From Dolomedes plantarius (lineage: Eukaryota; Arthropoda; Arachnida; Araneae; Dolomedidae): a DNA stretch of 64,000 bases. This document shows, piece by piece, positions 43,900 to 55,717 of this stretch. Below the pieces are notes generated by a model. The model was not told the origin of the DNA, searched no databases, and saw only the letters and a list, made by a program, of their open reading frames with translations. Location: contig OU015499.1 in NCBI GenBank assembly GCA_907164885.2, positions 158,228,828-158,292,827 of the forward strand. Reading direction: 5' to 3'. Every line of letters begins with the position of its first letter. The stretch's first letter is position 1. Made by a program: the position numbers and the translations under genes.

Positions 43900-44605
43900 A
43901 GTGACTCTGAATTTTATCAAAATCTTTTAATAAAAACAAAGTATATAGAGCAAGTTAATGAAATTTCAGTAAAATTGTTTTTTTTTTTTGAAATTTTCTG
44001 ATGAAATGCATGAATGAGTGTATCAATATATGTGCTGGCAAAATTATAGATGACAATAAGCCACCTCCTCCTCTAGCACCTTTTATTTATGTAGCCTGTG
44101 CTGAAGTTCTCATAAATTCACTTCCAGTGAAGGCAGATAATAATCAGCCTCTTGTGGTGTGTAATCCAATCACAGGTGTTATTGATTGTAACTCTACCTC
44201 AAAAAATGGGTGGCTATGTTTTAAAAGCTCTAAATGCTCCTAATCTAAACCCCTACACCTTAGATAACTTGAGTTTTATGTTGTTGTTTTTTTTTTTGTT
44301 TTTTTTTTCCCGCTGCAATCTAGTATAAGCTCAGCAATTCATTATTGTTATCTGTTTTGTACTATTGTGTAACTGTTTTATACTCCAATTAGATTTATAT
44401 AAAATAATTTTGCTGTACAATTTACTTTGAAAGTAATAACTCTTTTGTAAGGCAATATCTTTTGCTTTTTGTTACATTTGCTCGAAGTAAACATGATGAA
44501 TGTTTTGCAAGGAATCTCGCCTGAGATAATGTGTACAAAATAGAGAATTAATTTTTTTTAAATTTCTGTCAAGTGTATTATTTTAAAAGTTTAAATTTAT
44601 TATAC

Positions 44606-44880
44606 ACTTGCTTAATACCCGTGCTTCGCTACGGAGTACATTCAAATTAAAAAGAATAGTCATTGTGTGCAGTTAATGCCAAAAAAATGTATATTTATAA
44701 AAAAAATTGTTACCGATATTTTTATAGACAAAATAATGTAGTAGAAAATATTCGAATTAAAACTTTGTTCATGTTTCCAATTTGGATATCTTTGTGTTCA
44801 CTTTAGTTATTATCTGGATTGTATTAAAAGGCAGATCGAACTGCATGTACAACCTGAACATTTTCCTGTTCAGGAATTAT
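44606..44880 (-). mobile_element. Truncated Helitron, 3'-end fragment
   Basis: ATACCCGTGCTTCGCTACGG and the following about 180 bp match the left part of the Helitron at 47661-48470 (TAGACAAAATAATGTAG shared). Absent from the corresponding place in copy A (about 3705-3905). The CTAG terminus is degraded. Confidence 0.6.
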
Positions 44881-45529
44881 TACTGTTTTGTATACTATGT
44901 ATATTTCTTTTTTGAATCACTGTTTTGTTAAATCTGATATTAAACTTTTGCAGTTTCTCTCAGTGCATATATTTATGACTGAAGTATAAAATATTTCTTA
45001 CTCCCTCATGATAAATTATTTAAATTGGCAATTGCTTTTCTATTAATGAAGAGGTAGGAGTGATTTTTTTTAACCAAGAAGTGTTTTACTAATAGGTATA
45101 GCTTAATCTTCATCTGATTTCTGACCAAAATTTTTCCAGTCTATGTGGATATCTTGAAATAATTTCACCTGATACACAAATAATATTATGAGATTACCTT
45201 ATCCTGTGAAAACAAAATGGTTTTCCAATATTCTCTTGAGTCACACAATCGTTTTATTTTATTATCCCGAATAAAGCTAACACAATATAATTAATGCAAA
45301 TCGAATTTTTCTTCATTTGTCCAATTTCATCTTTTTAAATTTTGATAACTTTAACTTTTAACTTTTCTAGATTTTACAAAACTATTTTATTAATATCGAC
45401 AAGTTTGGAGAGTATTTAAAAGATAATATATGTCAAGTCTATTAACAATTTTGTTCCCAATGTACATTTTTATAGGAATGCATATTTATATAAAAGAATT
45501 TTGCCTTACAATTTATTTTGAAAGTAATA
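44881..45529. other. Duplicated segment B, plus sequence not in A
   Basis: 44881-45130 is paralogous to 3905-4150. 45131-45529 is absent from A and includes a second copy of the TTTGAAAGTAATA-type sequence found at 44420. No gene seen. Confidence 0.55.
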
Positions 45530-46830
45530 CAGAGGCTGTTCGCACATTTTTTAGACGATTTTGGTAAGCGGTAATAAAAAATCGTTTGCTGCAAAAGAAA
45601 TAATTGCAATTGTACTATGTTTTTAAAAGTCTAAATTATCGTCTGCGGCTTGAAAGTTTTGTTTTTATTCAAAATGGCGTTCTTCACAAAGCAGTGGTTC
45701 GAAGGCTACATTTATGCTCTTTCCGAAGAGAAATATGCATACTCCATTATCCAAAAACGATGTGAGAGTCATGGTTTTGTGATATCTAAAGCGTCGATAG
45801 GTAATATCGTCAACAAGAAAGGAAAAAAACGTCAAACTGGAGCCTCAAGTGGGACAAAAATTCCAAACAAGTGTCCAAGGAAAAAACTGACATCTTCGAC
45901 TATTGCAAAGGTACGTTGTTTAATGTTAAAAGAAAATCCCCCTAGTCAAAGGACAGTTGCAAAATCATTAAAATGCTCGGTGTCCACTGTAAACAAAATG
46001 ATAAACGTTGATTTAAATCTTAAGAAAGCGAAAAAACGCAATGTGCATCGTCTTCTTCCAAATCATATCACTGAACGCAGGACACGCTGGAGAATTCTAT
46101 ATGAGAAACACTTATCCAAAGAAAAATGGAAAACAATTGTCACAATAGATGAATCATCGGTGTATTTAAATGATTGCAACAAAAAAAGAGCCATTTATTA
46201 TCATAAAAGGGGAGAAAAAAATTTAAGTACATGGTTTAAAGAATCGAAAGAAAGTTTTTCTAAGGGATTCATGATTGTTCCTGGTTTCTCGTATAATGGC
46301 AAGTTAAAAATAAAGAGAGTAGAAAAAAATGTCAAGATTAACTCCAAATACTACAGGAACATATTTTATCGCCAATTTTTCTGAATGAAATACCATCGCT
46401 TTACCCACAGTGCCATCAATCTGTGAGACTCCATCAGGACAAAGCTAGCAGTCACACATCAAAATCCACTGTAAATTTCCTAAAAGAAATGGAACAAAAA
46501 ACTGGTATCAAGGCCATACCCTTCACTGATATCCCTACTAAATATCCCGATGTATCACCTATGGATTTTTGTGCTTTCGGCCTTTTAAAATCTGCATTAT
46601 CCAAACGTCGTCCCAAAACCCTTACAGGACTCTGGAAAGCTGTTCAGGGGGAATGGGATAGAATACCTCTTCTGACACTTCAAAAGGCATTATTATCCTG
46701 GAAATTGCGGTGTCGAAAGATAGTTCAGAATAAGGGATGTCAAATAGAACATTTAAAACACAAGAATTTTATGTAATTTAGTTATGTGAATACAATATAC
46801 ATCGTCTAAAAAATGTGTGAACAGCCTCTG
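45530..46830 (+). mobile_element. DD41D-type mariner transposon, nearly intact
   Basis: 1301 bp with inverted ends of about 30 bp (CAGAGGCTGTTCGCACATTT..., one mismatch between ends), flanked by TA on both sides (45528-45529, 46831-46832). A single frameshift lies in an otherwise full transposase. Located in extra sequence of copy B, absent from copy A. Confidence 0.93.
45674..46776 (+). pseudogene. Mariner-superfamily transposase (DD41D), one frameshift
   Basis: ATG at 45674 (MAFFTKQWFEGYIYAL). Two HTH segments (residues about 1-60 and 80-120; ending KSLKCSVSTVNKM). First catalytic Asp in IVTIDESSVYL, second in LHQDKASSH, third in DVSPMDFCAFG, with 41 residues between the second and third Asp. 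That spacing separates it from classical DD34D mariners and DD34E Tc1 and places it with DD41D-type (rosa-like) families. Frames 45674-46384 and 46423-46776 are joined by a one-base shift near 46384. Low decay implies recent activity. The product would excise and insert at TA. Confidence 0.85.
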
Positions 46831-46832
46831 TA

Positions 46833-47660
46833 ATATCTCGTTTGTAAGACAATATCTAGAAATAAATAATTTATTTCTAGTATATTTATTATGTACTAGT
46901 CTCCTTTATGCGTACATAGCTCGCTGAGTGGATGTATACAAATCAGAATTGGAAAATGTTGACTGTTCTAAACCCTCAATCTTAAAGATTGTCATAAAAC
47001 GCTAACATTTCTGTTCAGTAATGGATTTTTTTTTTAGTTTTCTTTGGCCCAACATTCGAATACAGTAGAAAATAAAGATTTTTTTACTAGATGGAAATGC
47101 ATAAAGGAGCATTTATAAGAATAAACTTTAATATAGAAGCTTACGTAACCTTAAATATTCATCCTTAAAAATTGAACTTTAATTATAAACCTTACAAATT
47201 CAAGCACTCATCCGTCACAAAACCCCACCCCCCAAAGAAGTTGAAAAAAAAATTAAATACAATAAAATTCGAATGTATCAATATTTTCTAATAGAAATAA
47301 CAATAAATACCATTTTGTTTTCAAAATTTTCTTTAATTTTATTACACTTTAACTAGCAGCAATCACCCAGCACTCAGACTTCACAGACTACAAAAAGGTA
47401 CACAGATAACTGTTTTGAAATATTTTATTCACGATTTGAAACACATAAAAGCCCTTTGTGCAAAAGGTAAACGGAAAGAAATTTGAAGAATTTATACTGT
47501 TGTCAATTTTAATGTATTATATACTTATCCTACTACTTAAATTGTAGAGACAGTGTGGTGAAAAATATCTGTAGCCACCAAACTACAATCGAAATATGCC
47601 TAAACGAGCCTATAAGCTCCATATTCTTTGATATTTCCTGTAATGATTTTATATATTTTA
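46833..47660. other. Duplicated segment B, non-coding
   Basis: From about 46985 this is paralogous to 4190-4868. It ends at the Helitron insertion point. No gene seen. Confidence 0.6.
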
Positions 47661-47790
47661 CTAGCTGAAAACCCGTACTTCGCTACGGAGTACATTCAAA
47701 TTAAATACAACGGTCAATGTATGCAATTCATGCCAAATATAAATATATATTATATGATAAATACGACGATCAATGTATACAATTGATGCA

Positions 47791-47821
<31 letters not shown>

Positions 47822-48470
47822 AGAAAATCGTAAAGGATAATTTTATAGACAAAATAATGTAGAAGAAAATATTAAAATTAAATCTAATATAAAGAATACT
47901 AAAGAATATAGTACAGTTAATATAGTACAGTTTTTAGAACATTTCTTTTACTGTATTTTAATATTTTTTTGGATAATGTCCAATCGTCTGCCGCATTAGC
48001 AAGGAAAAAAAATCATTTTTTGTTTATTTAGTTGTTATGCACGTGACGATAAATTTATTTAAAGTACCAGAAAAAGAAATCACGTGATCAGCATTTAATA
48101 AATTAAATTCTAAAAATTAATCTTTAAAAATTCACCAAAAATCAGGAAATAAAGGTAAAGATTCGAAAAAGATTTCATTTAAAAGGAAATTTTATGATCT
48201 TTCTCGTGATATAAATTTTATAACCCTCAATGTATTATTTTAAATGCAAACGTAAAAAAAGTTTAAAAAACAGCTTAAAAATTTAATTTAAAAAAATCTA
48301 AGAAGAATTTTTGAAAAATCTTTCTTAGTGCACCCCTACACCATTAGAAGAATCGCCATGCAAAATTTCAGCCCTTTAGGTCCAGCGGTTTGGTCTGTGC
48401 GTTGTATGTCAGTCAGTCAGTGAATGAATGAATGAATGAGTCAGTTACGGAACTGTTTTATATATATAGA
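47661..48470 (-). mobile_element. Short non-autonomous Helitron, complete
   Basis: Inserted in minus orientation: host A (47660), CTAGCTGAAAACCCG..., ending TATATATAGA, then host T (48471). These are the complements of the CTRR 3' end and TC 5' end. The duplicated copy A has the empty site at 4869-4872 (TTTTA|TTACATTTATG). 810 bp, no coding. Includes a (TA)n run and a TCAG/GAAT short-repeat stretch near 48408-48445. Confidence 0.92.
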
Positions 48471-48953
48471 TTAGATTTATAAACTTTTTCATCTGGTGGT
48501 AACCAACCTTTTTCATCGAATGTTAACCTCTGGAATTTCTTGGAGCATTAAACTTAATAATTAAAGATGAAATTATTTTGAGTTACAGACAACTAAATTG
48601 AATAAAAAGAAAAAGTATTAATATTGCTTATGCATTATTGATCGGAACGATTGCGTAGTTTTGTGGAGATCCCTACAAACCGTAACATCAAATCTCTAAA
48701 CGTCCTAGTTATCTACCAGAAAAAAAGAATAAATATAGCTAAGTAACTTCGTGCCCTAATTACAATAAATTTAAAGTGCTCAGTAGTTTAATTAATCCAG
48801 AACATTATTTATAACATCTTAGTTTATAGATATCTCATTTCCTAGCACAAACGCTATTATATATCGCTATTGATTTCACGTGACAAATACGAAAAAATCG
48901 TGATTGTATAGTGTTGATATATGTCACTAAAATTCCCTTTTCTCTCTTTGCAG
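48471..48953 (+). other. Upstream region and splice-acceptor-like site of zinc-finger gene B
   Basis: Paralogous to 4870-5340. Ends CTCTCTTTGCAG at 48953, as in copy A, suggesting a conserved acceptor. Confidence 0.45.
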
Positions 48954-49330
48954 GTGCTTGGTACAGAATTTTAGATCCTAAACTAAAATTTTTGTTGTGT
49001 CCCAAATTTAGAAAATCAACGTAATACTGGCAGTTAGTTTTCTGGTCATGTTATAAAGATACATCGGCTTGCCAGAAGAGCAAATGTGTGTATTTCGATT
49101 GTAGATACTTTCCAATGAATGTCATTCCTGCGAGTAGAACCCAACTAAAGCCGAAGATGAATTCACTCCATGTGACACTATAGAATTGGTCTATATTTAA
49201 AAGTTCGAGTGTTCCGATTCCCACTCTAACCGAAGAAATTTTCGAATGTAATTTATGTGACGGAAGATTTTCAAAATTGCCCACCTTAAATACGCATCGT
49301 TCGTACCAAATTGCTGATATTACTCTCCGC
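48954..49330 (+). pseudogene. Exon-like leader and non-canonical first finger of gene B
   Basis: FECNLCDGRFSKLPTLNTHR (about 49241-49300) has C-x2-C-x12-H without a normal second His, followed by a frame change before the main array. Leader sequence from 48954 has stops in all frames, so this part is untranslated or broken. Confidence 0.55.
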
Positions 49331-50543
49331 ACACACGCTAGAGAAACATTTCGCATGTTCTGCATGTGGGAAAATGTTTTCTGAACAGGGTAGTTTGAAA
49401 ACACATTTCCGCATCCACACAGGAGAGACTCCTTTTGCATGCTCCGTATGCGAGAAAAGATGTCCTACAATGGGTTATTTAAAAATACATCTCCTCACCC
49501 ACACGGGAGAGAAACCTTTCGCATGCACTGTATGTGGGAAATTGTTTCCTAAACAACGTAGTTTAAAAATACATCTCCGTACACACACAGGAGAGAAACC
49601 TTTTACATGCATTGTATGTGGGAAAATGTTTTCTGAACAGGGTAGTTTGAGAATACATCTCCGCACCCACACGGGAGAGAAACCTTTCGCATGCACTGCA
49701 TGTGGGAAGAAATTTTCTCAACAGGGTAGTTTGAAAACACATTTCCGCATCCACTCAGGAGAGACTCCTTTTGCATGCTCTGTATGCGAGAAAAGATTTC
49801 CTACAATGGGTTATTTAAAAAGACATTTCCGTACCCACACAGGAGAAAAACCTATCGCATGCACTGTATGTGAGAATAGGTTTTCTACACAGAGTAATTT
49901 GCAAAGACATCTCGTTACCCACACGGGAGAGAAACCTTTCGCATGCACTGTATGTGAGAGTAGGTTTACTCGATTGCATTCTTTAAAATTACATCTCCGC
50001 ATCCACACGGGAGAGAAACCTTTCGACTGCACTGTTTGTGGGAAAACGTTTTCTAGACAGGATGAATTAAAAAAGCATTTACGAATGCACACGGGAAAGA
50101 AACCTTTCGCATGCACTGTATGTAGGAAAACGTTTTCTGATCAGGATCATTTAAAAACACATTTCCGCTCCCACACGGGAGAGAAACCTTTCGTCTGCAC
50201 TGTATGTGGAAAAACGTTTTCTGTACAGGGTGGTTTAAAAAGCCATTTCCGCATCCACACAGGAGAGAAACCCTTTTCCTGCACTGTATGTGAGAGTAGG
50301 TATTCCGTACTGCATGCTTTAAAAGCACATCTCCGCACCCACACAGGAGAGAAACCTTTCGCATGTTCTGTGTGTGGAAAAATGTTTTCTCTACAGGGTA
50401 GTTTAAAAACACATCTCCGTATACACACAGGAGAGAAACCCTTTGCCTGCACTGTATGTGAGAACAGGTTTTCTCAACTGACTTCGTTAAAAGTACATCT
50501 GCGCACCCACACTGGAGAGAAACCGTTCGTCTGCATTAAATGA
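49311..50543 (+). CDS. C2H2 zinc-finger protein, 14 fingers before a stop (copy B)
   Basis: 410-codon frame with 14 complete C2H2 fingers (C-x2-C-x12-H-x3-H, TGEKPF linkers) and the start of a fifteenth. It ends at TGA (50541-50543) in place of the second zinc Cys of finger 15. Fingers 1-2 and 5-6 are near copies (TMGYLK and GETPF variants), a four-finger (336-bp) internal duplication. Likely nuclear, DNA-binding; no effector domain. Paralogue of 5863-7146 but with a different finger composition, so target specificity would differ. No strong N-terminal ATG (the first Met is at a decayed linker), so the real start is probably in an upstream exon. Confidence 0.72.
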   Translation: MLILLSAHTLEKHFACSACGKMFSEQGSLKTHFRIHTGETPFACSVCEKRCPTMGYLKIHLLTHTGEKPFACTVCGKLFPKQRSLKIHLRTHTGEKPFTCIVCGKMFSEQGSLRIHLRTHTGEKPFACTACGKKFSQQGSLKTHFRIHSGETPFACSVCEKRFPTMGYLKRHFRTHTGEKPIACTVCENRFSTQSNLQRHLVTHTGEKPFACTVCESRFTRLHSLKLHLRIHTGEKPFDCTVCGKTFSRQDELKKHLRMHTGKKPFACTVCRKTFSDQDHLKTHFRSHTGEKPFVCTVCGKTFSVQGGLKSHFRIHTGEKPFSCTVCESRYSVLHALKAHLRTHTGEKPFACSVCGKMFSLQGSLKTHLRIHTGEKPFACTVCENRFSQLTSLKVHLRTHTGEKPFVCIK

Positions 50544-51100
50544 GAGAAAAGATTATCTCAATCGGGTCTTTAGAAACACATCTCCGCACCCACACAGGGG
50601 AGAAACCTTTCGCCTGCACTGAATGTGAGAAAACATTTTTTGCACAGGGTCATTTACAAAGACACCTTACCTACACGGGAGAGAAACCTTTCGCATGCAC
50701 TGTATGTGAGAATAGGTTTTCTCGACTACATTCTTTAAAAGTACATCTCCGCACCCACATGGAACAGAAACCTTTCGCATGCACTATTTGTGGGGAAATG
50801 TTTTCTACACAGTATAATTTAATAACACATCTCCGCACCCACTCGGGAGAGGAACCTTTCGTATGCCCTGTATGCGAGATAAGATTTCCTACACAGGGTG
50901 ATTTTAAAAGACATCTCCGTACCCACACGGGAGAGAAACCTTTCGTCTGCATTGAATGTGGTAAAAAATTTTCCCGACTTGGTCCTTTGAAAACATATCT
51001 CCACTCCCACACGGGAGAGAAACCATTCGCATGCACTGTATGCGAGATAAGATTTTCTCAACAGGATGCTTTAAATAGACATCTCCGCACCCACACATGA
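50540..51100 (+). pseudogene. C-terminal fingers of gene B, out of frame
   Basis: Continues finger 15 in the next frame and adds fingers 16-21, ending at RTHT-stop (51098-51100), the same terminus as copy A. Finger 16 lost one residue and its last zinc His (RHLTYT); finger 20 has Tyr for the first His (KTYLHSH). The frame change near 50540 means these fingers are not translated with the upstream ones unless the sequence has an assembly error. Confidence 0.7.
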
Positions 51101-52480
51101 GAGAATCCTTTCGTATGCAGTGTGTTCGAAGAAAAATTTTCTTCGCAGGGGAATTTGAAAACGCATGTCCTTATCCGTGGAAGAAAGACTTGGTCTGCAC
51201 TATCTATGAGTAATGGTTTTCTGAATTCGATCATGTAAAAAAGCATGTTTGTAGCCACACAGAAGAGAAATCTTTCGTCCTGACTGAGTGAGAGAAAATA
51301 TTTCTTTTCAGTGTGCTTTAAAGAGACATCTATCTTCCTACCCATTCAGGGATATAACCCACTTTCTACTATCGTATGAAGCGAATTTTTTTGTCCGACC
51401 GTGGGGAAAATGTCCTTGAAATTCGAATTCAATTTCAGGTTTGACGGCGTTTATTTAAAGGAGATATTGTACGTAATCATATTTTGGAGTTAATTTAGTG
51501 TTTTACGACATTTTTCGTTTGAAATTGTTTAAAAATATACGCTGTTGCGGTAATCCTTTGAAGGATCGCCACGATCCTTGATGGGATACTTGACCCACCC
51601 AAGTGATTGGAGTGAAAAACCTTGTCATACCTGTTTTCACTGTAGGAAAGCGTGTCATGAAATGTCACTTACGCAAGAGTTCTGGTTTTGGTTTTTGCCC
51701 AATATGAAATTATAATGTGTAAGATTTGTTTTTCTCTACATCTGTTGTGTTCTGTAAATTGGAAATAATTATGCATAATGATATATAAATAAATATTTTG
51801 TATCATTTATATAAATAAATATTTTATGACTTCATATCGAGACTGAATTAATTTTCGCTTTTGTCTCTCTTAATTATTTTAAAGTAATTTAGCTGTTAGT
51901 AGATGGGTTTTTTCTGTTTTGTAATGTGCAACCAAAGTAATTAACGCATGGAGCATCTAATTATACTTTTATATTAAATGTCTCAATTTTTTATGTATGA
52001 ATAATTAATTTCAATTTTGAACTCAACTCCTGAAATATGTTTATAAAGTGCACCAGGTCTCGTCTGTTGAATAATTAACTCTTTACTGAGTCTTGTATGA
52101 TATTTAGACAGTAAATTTGATCATCTGATATCACTCCGAGAGTGGCACCGGTAATGAAACAGGAAACCTTTAAAAGTGACGTTTTACATTATAAGACGAA
52201 GTCTGATTGGTATTTAAAGCAAGTATTTTGAGAATTTGTTTAGCAATTTGCTGGGCAGCTAAAATAGGCGATAAATTGTGTGTCTTAATCAAATTAAATG
52301 TGATCTTGTACGCAAAAACACAAGCGTATCTAAAATTCATAAGAATGTGGAGGCATCAGTTAGAAAATTTATTTTGCACAAACAACGTGGTCTAAAGGAA
52401 AATACTATCTCCTTTGGAGAAATTTCTAAACTTTAAGAATATCATTTCGAAGTTACAGTTAGACACGTTTGAGGATAAAG
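51101..52480 (+). other. 3' flank of zinc-finger gene B
   Basis: Paralogous to 7147-7256 and 11997-13237. Begins with decayed finger sequence (to about 51340), then AT-rich probable 3' UTR with an AATAAA near 51787. It shows the uninterrupted target of copy A's hAT at about 51201-51210. Confidence 0.65.
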
Positions 52481-53373
52481 CTTCTGTTGATGTCACCAAG
52501 AAAATAATAACGATATTGTTATTTTGCGGTTTATTTACCGCACATAACATTTACCGTTCTTCACAGACTGTAAACAGTTATATTTTGCTGCTCACTAAAT
52601 GAGAGAACATTGAATATGTACAACAACATATACATGAACACTAATTCATCTAAAACTACTGCAGCATGTCAAAAGCATATAGAACAACTTCCGAAGGAAA
52701 GTCGTGTGTGCGCGCAGCCGAGGAAATCTGGAATCAAAGTTGGGGTTGCTTTTCAGCCCGGAATTACTCACCGTAAGCTTTTGCGGACTGAAATCGGGTG
52801 TCCATGCAGGTTTCAGTCTGTCAAGAGATATGACTGACTCTTTCTGCCGCACCACATTAAAATTTATCACTTCAACGTATCACTAGAAACTGTCCGTTGT
52901 ACGCAGGGACTAATGGTGGTTTCATATGATCTTGGTGAACAAACACATGTGTACACGCCTGTAACGCTGTGAAGATAAAAAATTAAGCAATTATTAAGAA
53001 TAAGAATTTAAGTTTAAAGAGTTAAATTAAAAATTTAGAGAAGGTAAGATGAAAAAACAAATAAGTTTAAGATAAGGTGGCCCTCTTCAGGGTCATGCAA
53101 TTCGTAATGAGATGATTGCAGATTTCCGATGGGGGAAAATGAAAATATCAAGGTAGGGAAATTTGGAATAGGCGATACCACCTAGGACCGAACCCACAAC
53201 GGCATATACAGAGCGAGCCAGCTACTGGCTTTTATAGCCAGAAACTGGATATCATGTGACCAGATGCGCACGCGCATTTAATCATTTGCATATGACTCTG
53301 ACATCTACAGGTCCTGTAATTTTCTCATCGCTAAGCGCATTCCTTTATGGTGTTGCAATTTCACTTTTGACGA

Positions 53374-53376
<3 letters not shown>
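52481..53376. other. No recognised gene; possible SINE on the minus strand
   Basis: 52481-53000 has opposite short frames (52610-52886) without recognisable domains, in GC-richer sequence. Around 53160-53250, the minus strand reads GTGGGTTCGGTCCTAGG, a pol III B-box-like word, with an AGCTGGCTCGCTC word upstream as a weak A box. No clear ends. Confidence 0.4.

Positions 53377-53456
<80 letters not shown>
53377..53456. repeat. (TA)n microsatellite, left part
   Basis: 80 bp of TA repeats ending where the LTR begins. The matching right part is at 57023-57063, so the LTR element inserted into one TA tract. Confidence 0.95.
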
Positions 53457-53461
<5 letters not shown>

Positions 53462-53820
53462 GATATAAAATTTAAGTTGATCCCCTGTAAATTTTCTTCC
53501 CTTCCCATGCTTAAGATCGCATCACCAAATTCTGTTTTCAAGAACCCAGGAATATTTTTCATAGCGTCAGCAATTCCTGGGCAAGCCACGAAACTGTACG
53601 ACTACTTTTCTATGCCCAAATAAGGTAATCGTCCTGCACAACTGATGCAGCTTGCAAAAAACATCTTTGGTCAGCAAATTCTTCAACCGCAGATACCTCT
53701 ATACTCAAACCCCGGGAATCACTCTGGTGTTGGCTTTCCATTAGATCAGATGTCTGTTTAGCCACTCGGAAATAAATTTCTTTTTCTAAAAGTTCTGTAA
53801 TCTGATCTTATTTCATTACA
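53457..53820 (+). repeat. Left LTR of the non-coding element
   Basis: Begins TGAAAGATATAAAATTTAAG and ends TTTCATTACA. Followed by GAATTTATAGCCGGCAGG; no standard TGG primer site is visible there. Confidence 0.93.
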
Positions 53821-54714
53821 GAATTTATAGCCGGCAGGATAGTCGCGTAAAAGTTAAATTTGCTTTCTTTCATTTTGTATGATGTATGTTCTTTCTTCGT
53901 TTCTCTTCCATGTTTTAATCAATGTTTTTTGCATTTGAGTCTTTAAATTATCCACATGAATATTTTCTCATCTTTATAAAATATTTTATAGATTATAAGA
54001 GTTAAGAATTTGTTTTATTATATTGAAGTATTAAAGTATGGTTTTGAATCCTCTTGATTATATTATATTGAAGGTTAGTCAGGAATATAAGTACTATAGG
54101 AGATTTTCTGGTGTAAAAGTAGAAATTCAAGGCGTAGTTTGTCATATAAACGGAGCGTCCTTCTAATAGCTGCTAGGGTACCATAATAAGCCACGGTTGA
54201 TTTTTCACACCCGTCTGCTAATAAATGTTCGCCCACTCCAGAAATTTCCCAAAATAGAAAGAATAGAGAATAAATAAATAGGAAAAAAAAAGTATAAAGA
54301 GAGATATGTTTGAATATATTGAATAAAGTGTGAGGAATATTACATATTTTATCAATTAAGAGAAGGATTTATAAGTTTTGAACAAGCATGAGCAGTTTTA
54401 CATGTTTCTTTCAATTCACATATTGGTTAGAGATTTTAGTTGATTATTGAATGATTATGAAAAGTACATGAATAATAATGAGAAGGAAAGGAAGTTGTTT
54501 GGAAGATTGTAAAGAAATTTGAAGGGTGATAAATTTTGATTCCATACATTTAAAAACAAATACTTTTTCTCTTGTATTTTATGATGTGTTTTTGATTTAA
54601 AGGATAATAATAATGGTGATAATAATGTGAATGTCAGAGATCCGTTTCCTTTTTGTTTTGTTGGGTGCCTAACACCCCTTTGACTCCACTTATGTGGTTA
54701 AACGTTGTGTGTTG

Positions 54715-54752
<38 letters not shown>

Positions 54753-55717
54753 TCTTGTTTAAACTCTCTTTTTGAGCTACTTCTGTGTGTACTTATTAAT
54801 GTGGATCTCATGAACAATTGTATAGTTGTAGTATTATTTTGATAAAAATTTCTGGAACAGATGTGGACTTCTACATTACATTTGAGTATTATAGGTGTTT
54901 TTATATTTTTGATATGTTAATAACTGATATTGTAATGAAGATTGTTGACACATGATGAAGATAACCTAACTTTGATGGATTTAGATACCTACCTAAATTT
55001 CGTAGTTAATTATATTTATTTAGAGAACTTTTGATGCTAGTTTGCCTTCTACAAATTACCATCTGAATTATTTTAAAAGAATATTTATTAAAAGGAATGT
55101 TGATGTGCTTAAGTTAAAGAAACATTTTGTCAATGTTGGGGCTAACATGACATGTCACAGGTTACCCCTAATTTTGTCAAGTGTGTTGATGATCTGAGTT
55201 ATATTATTTTTGTTGACACCGGAGAACTCTTTTGCTAGCACAAGGGGTAGTTCCTCCCCCAGAGGGATGAGCCTCTTGCTGTCGTTGCACCAAGGCACCC
55301 TCGTGATCACTGACAATCTTTCACGTTAGACATCACAGAGGATAGCCCATTTCACCTCCAGTTTTGTCACTTATGTCATGATAGGTACCAATGCTTTTAG
55401 AATTTGACTATTTTGAAGTGAAACTAGTAACGATGTTAAAGCACACAATGTTTTGAATATTACCTAATATGAAGCTGATGCCCATTTACTTAATTAAGAA
55501 GTTATAACAAGTTATTTTGAGTTGTTTAATTTATGATCTTATATATTGTTAAAAAACTTGACAGGTATCTAAATTCTATGCTCTAATTGAAGTAACACTT
55601 TCAGAATAATATAACAAATCAATTTTATAATTATTAAGGTGAATTTTGAATTTTATAATATTTAATTTAATGTCATGATGCATTCTTTTCCTCATTTGAG
55701 TTGTTCTTGTTTTGTTT

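Larger units (their letters stand above)
43038..44605. other. Non-coding stretch of duplicated segment B
   Basis: Paralogous to 2152-3705. Holds the minus-strand frame 43193-43459 and SWIM remnant 43669-43899. A second plus frame (44001-44243, containing KPPPPLAPFIYVACAEVLIN) follows and is broken in copy A; no domain recognised. Confidence 0.6.

Noticed and set aside
49051..51345. Minus-strand frames opposite zinc-finger array B
   Set aside because: Same shadow effect as in array A.
52610..52886. Overlapping frames on both strands
   Set aside because: No recognisable domain, not conserved elsewhere in the window, lengths expected by chance in GC-richer sequence.
53256..53589. Frames containing long IYIYIY runs
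   Set aside because: Translation of (TA)n microsatellite.
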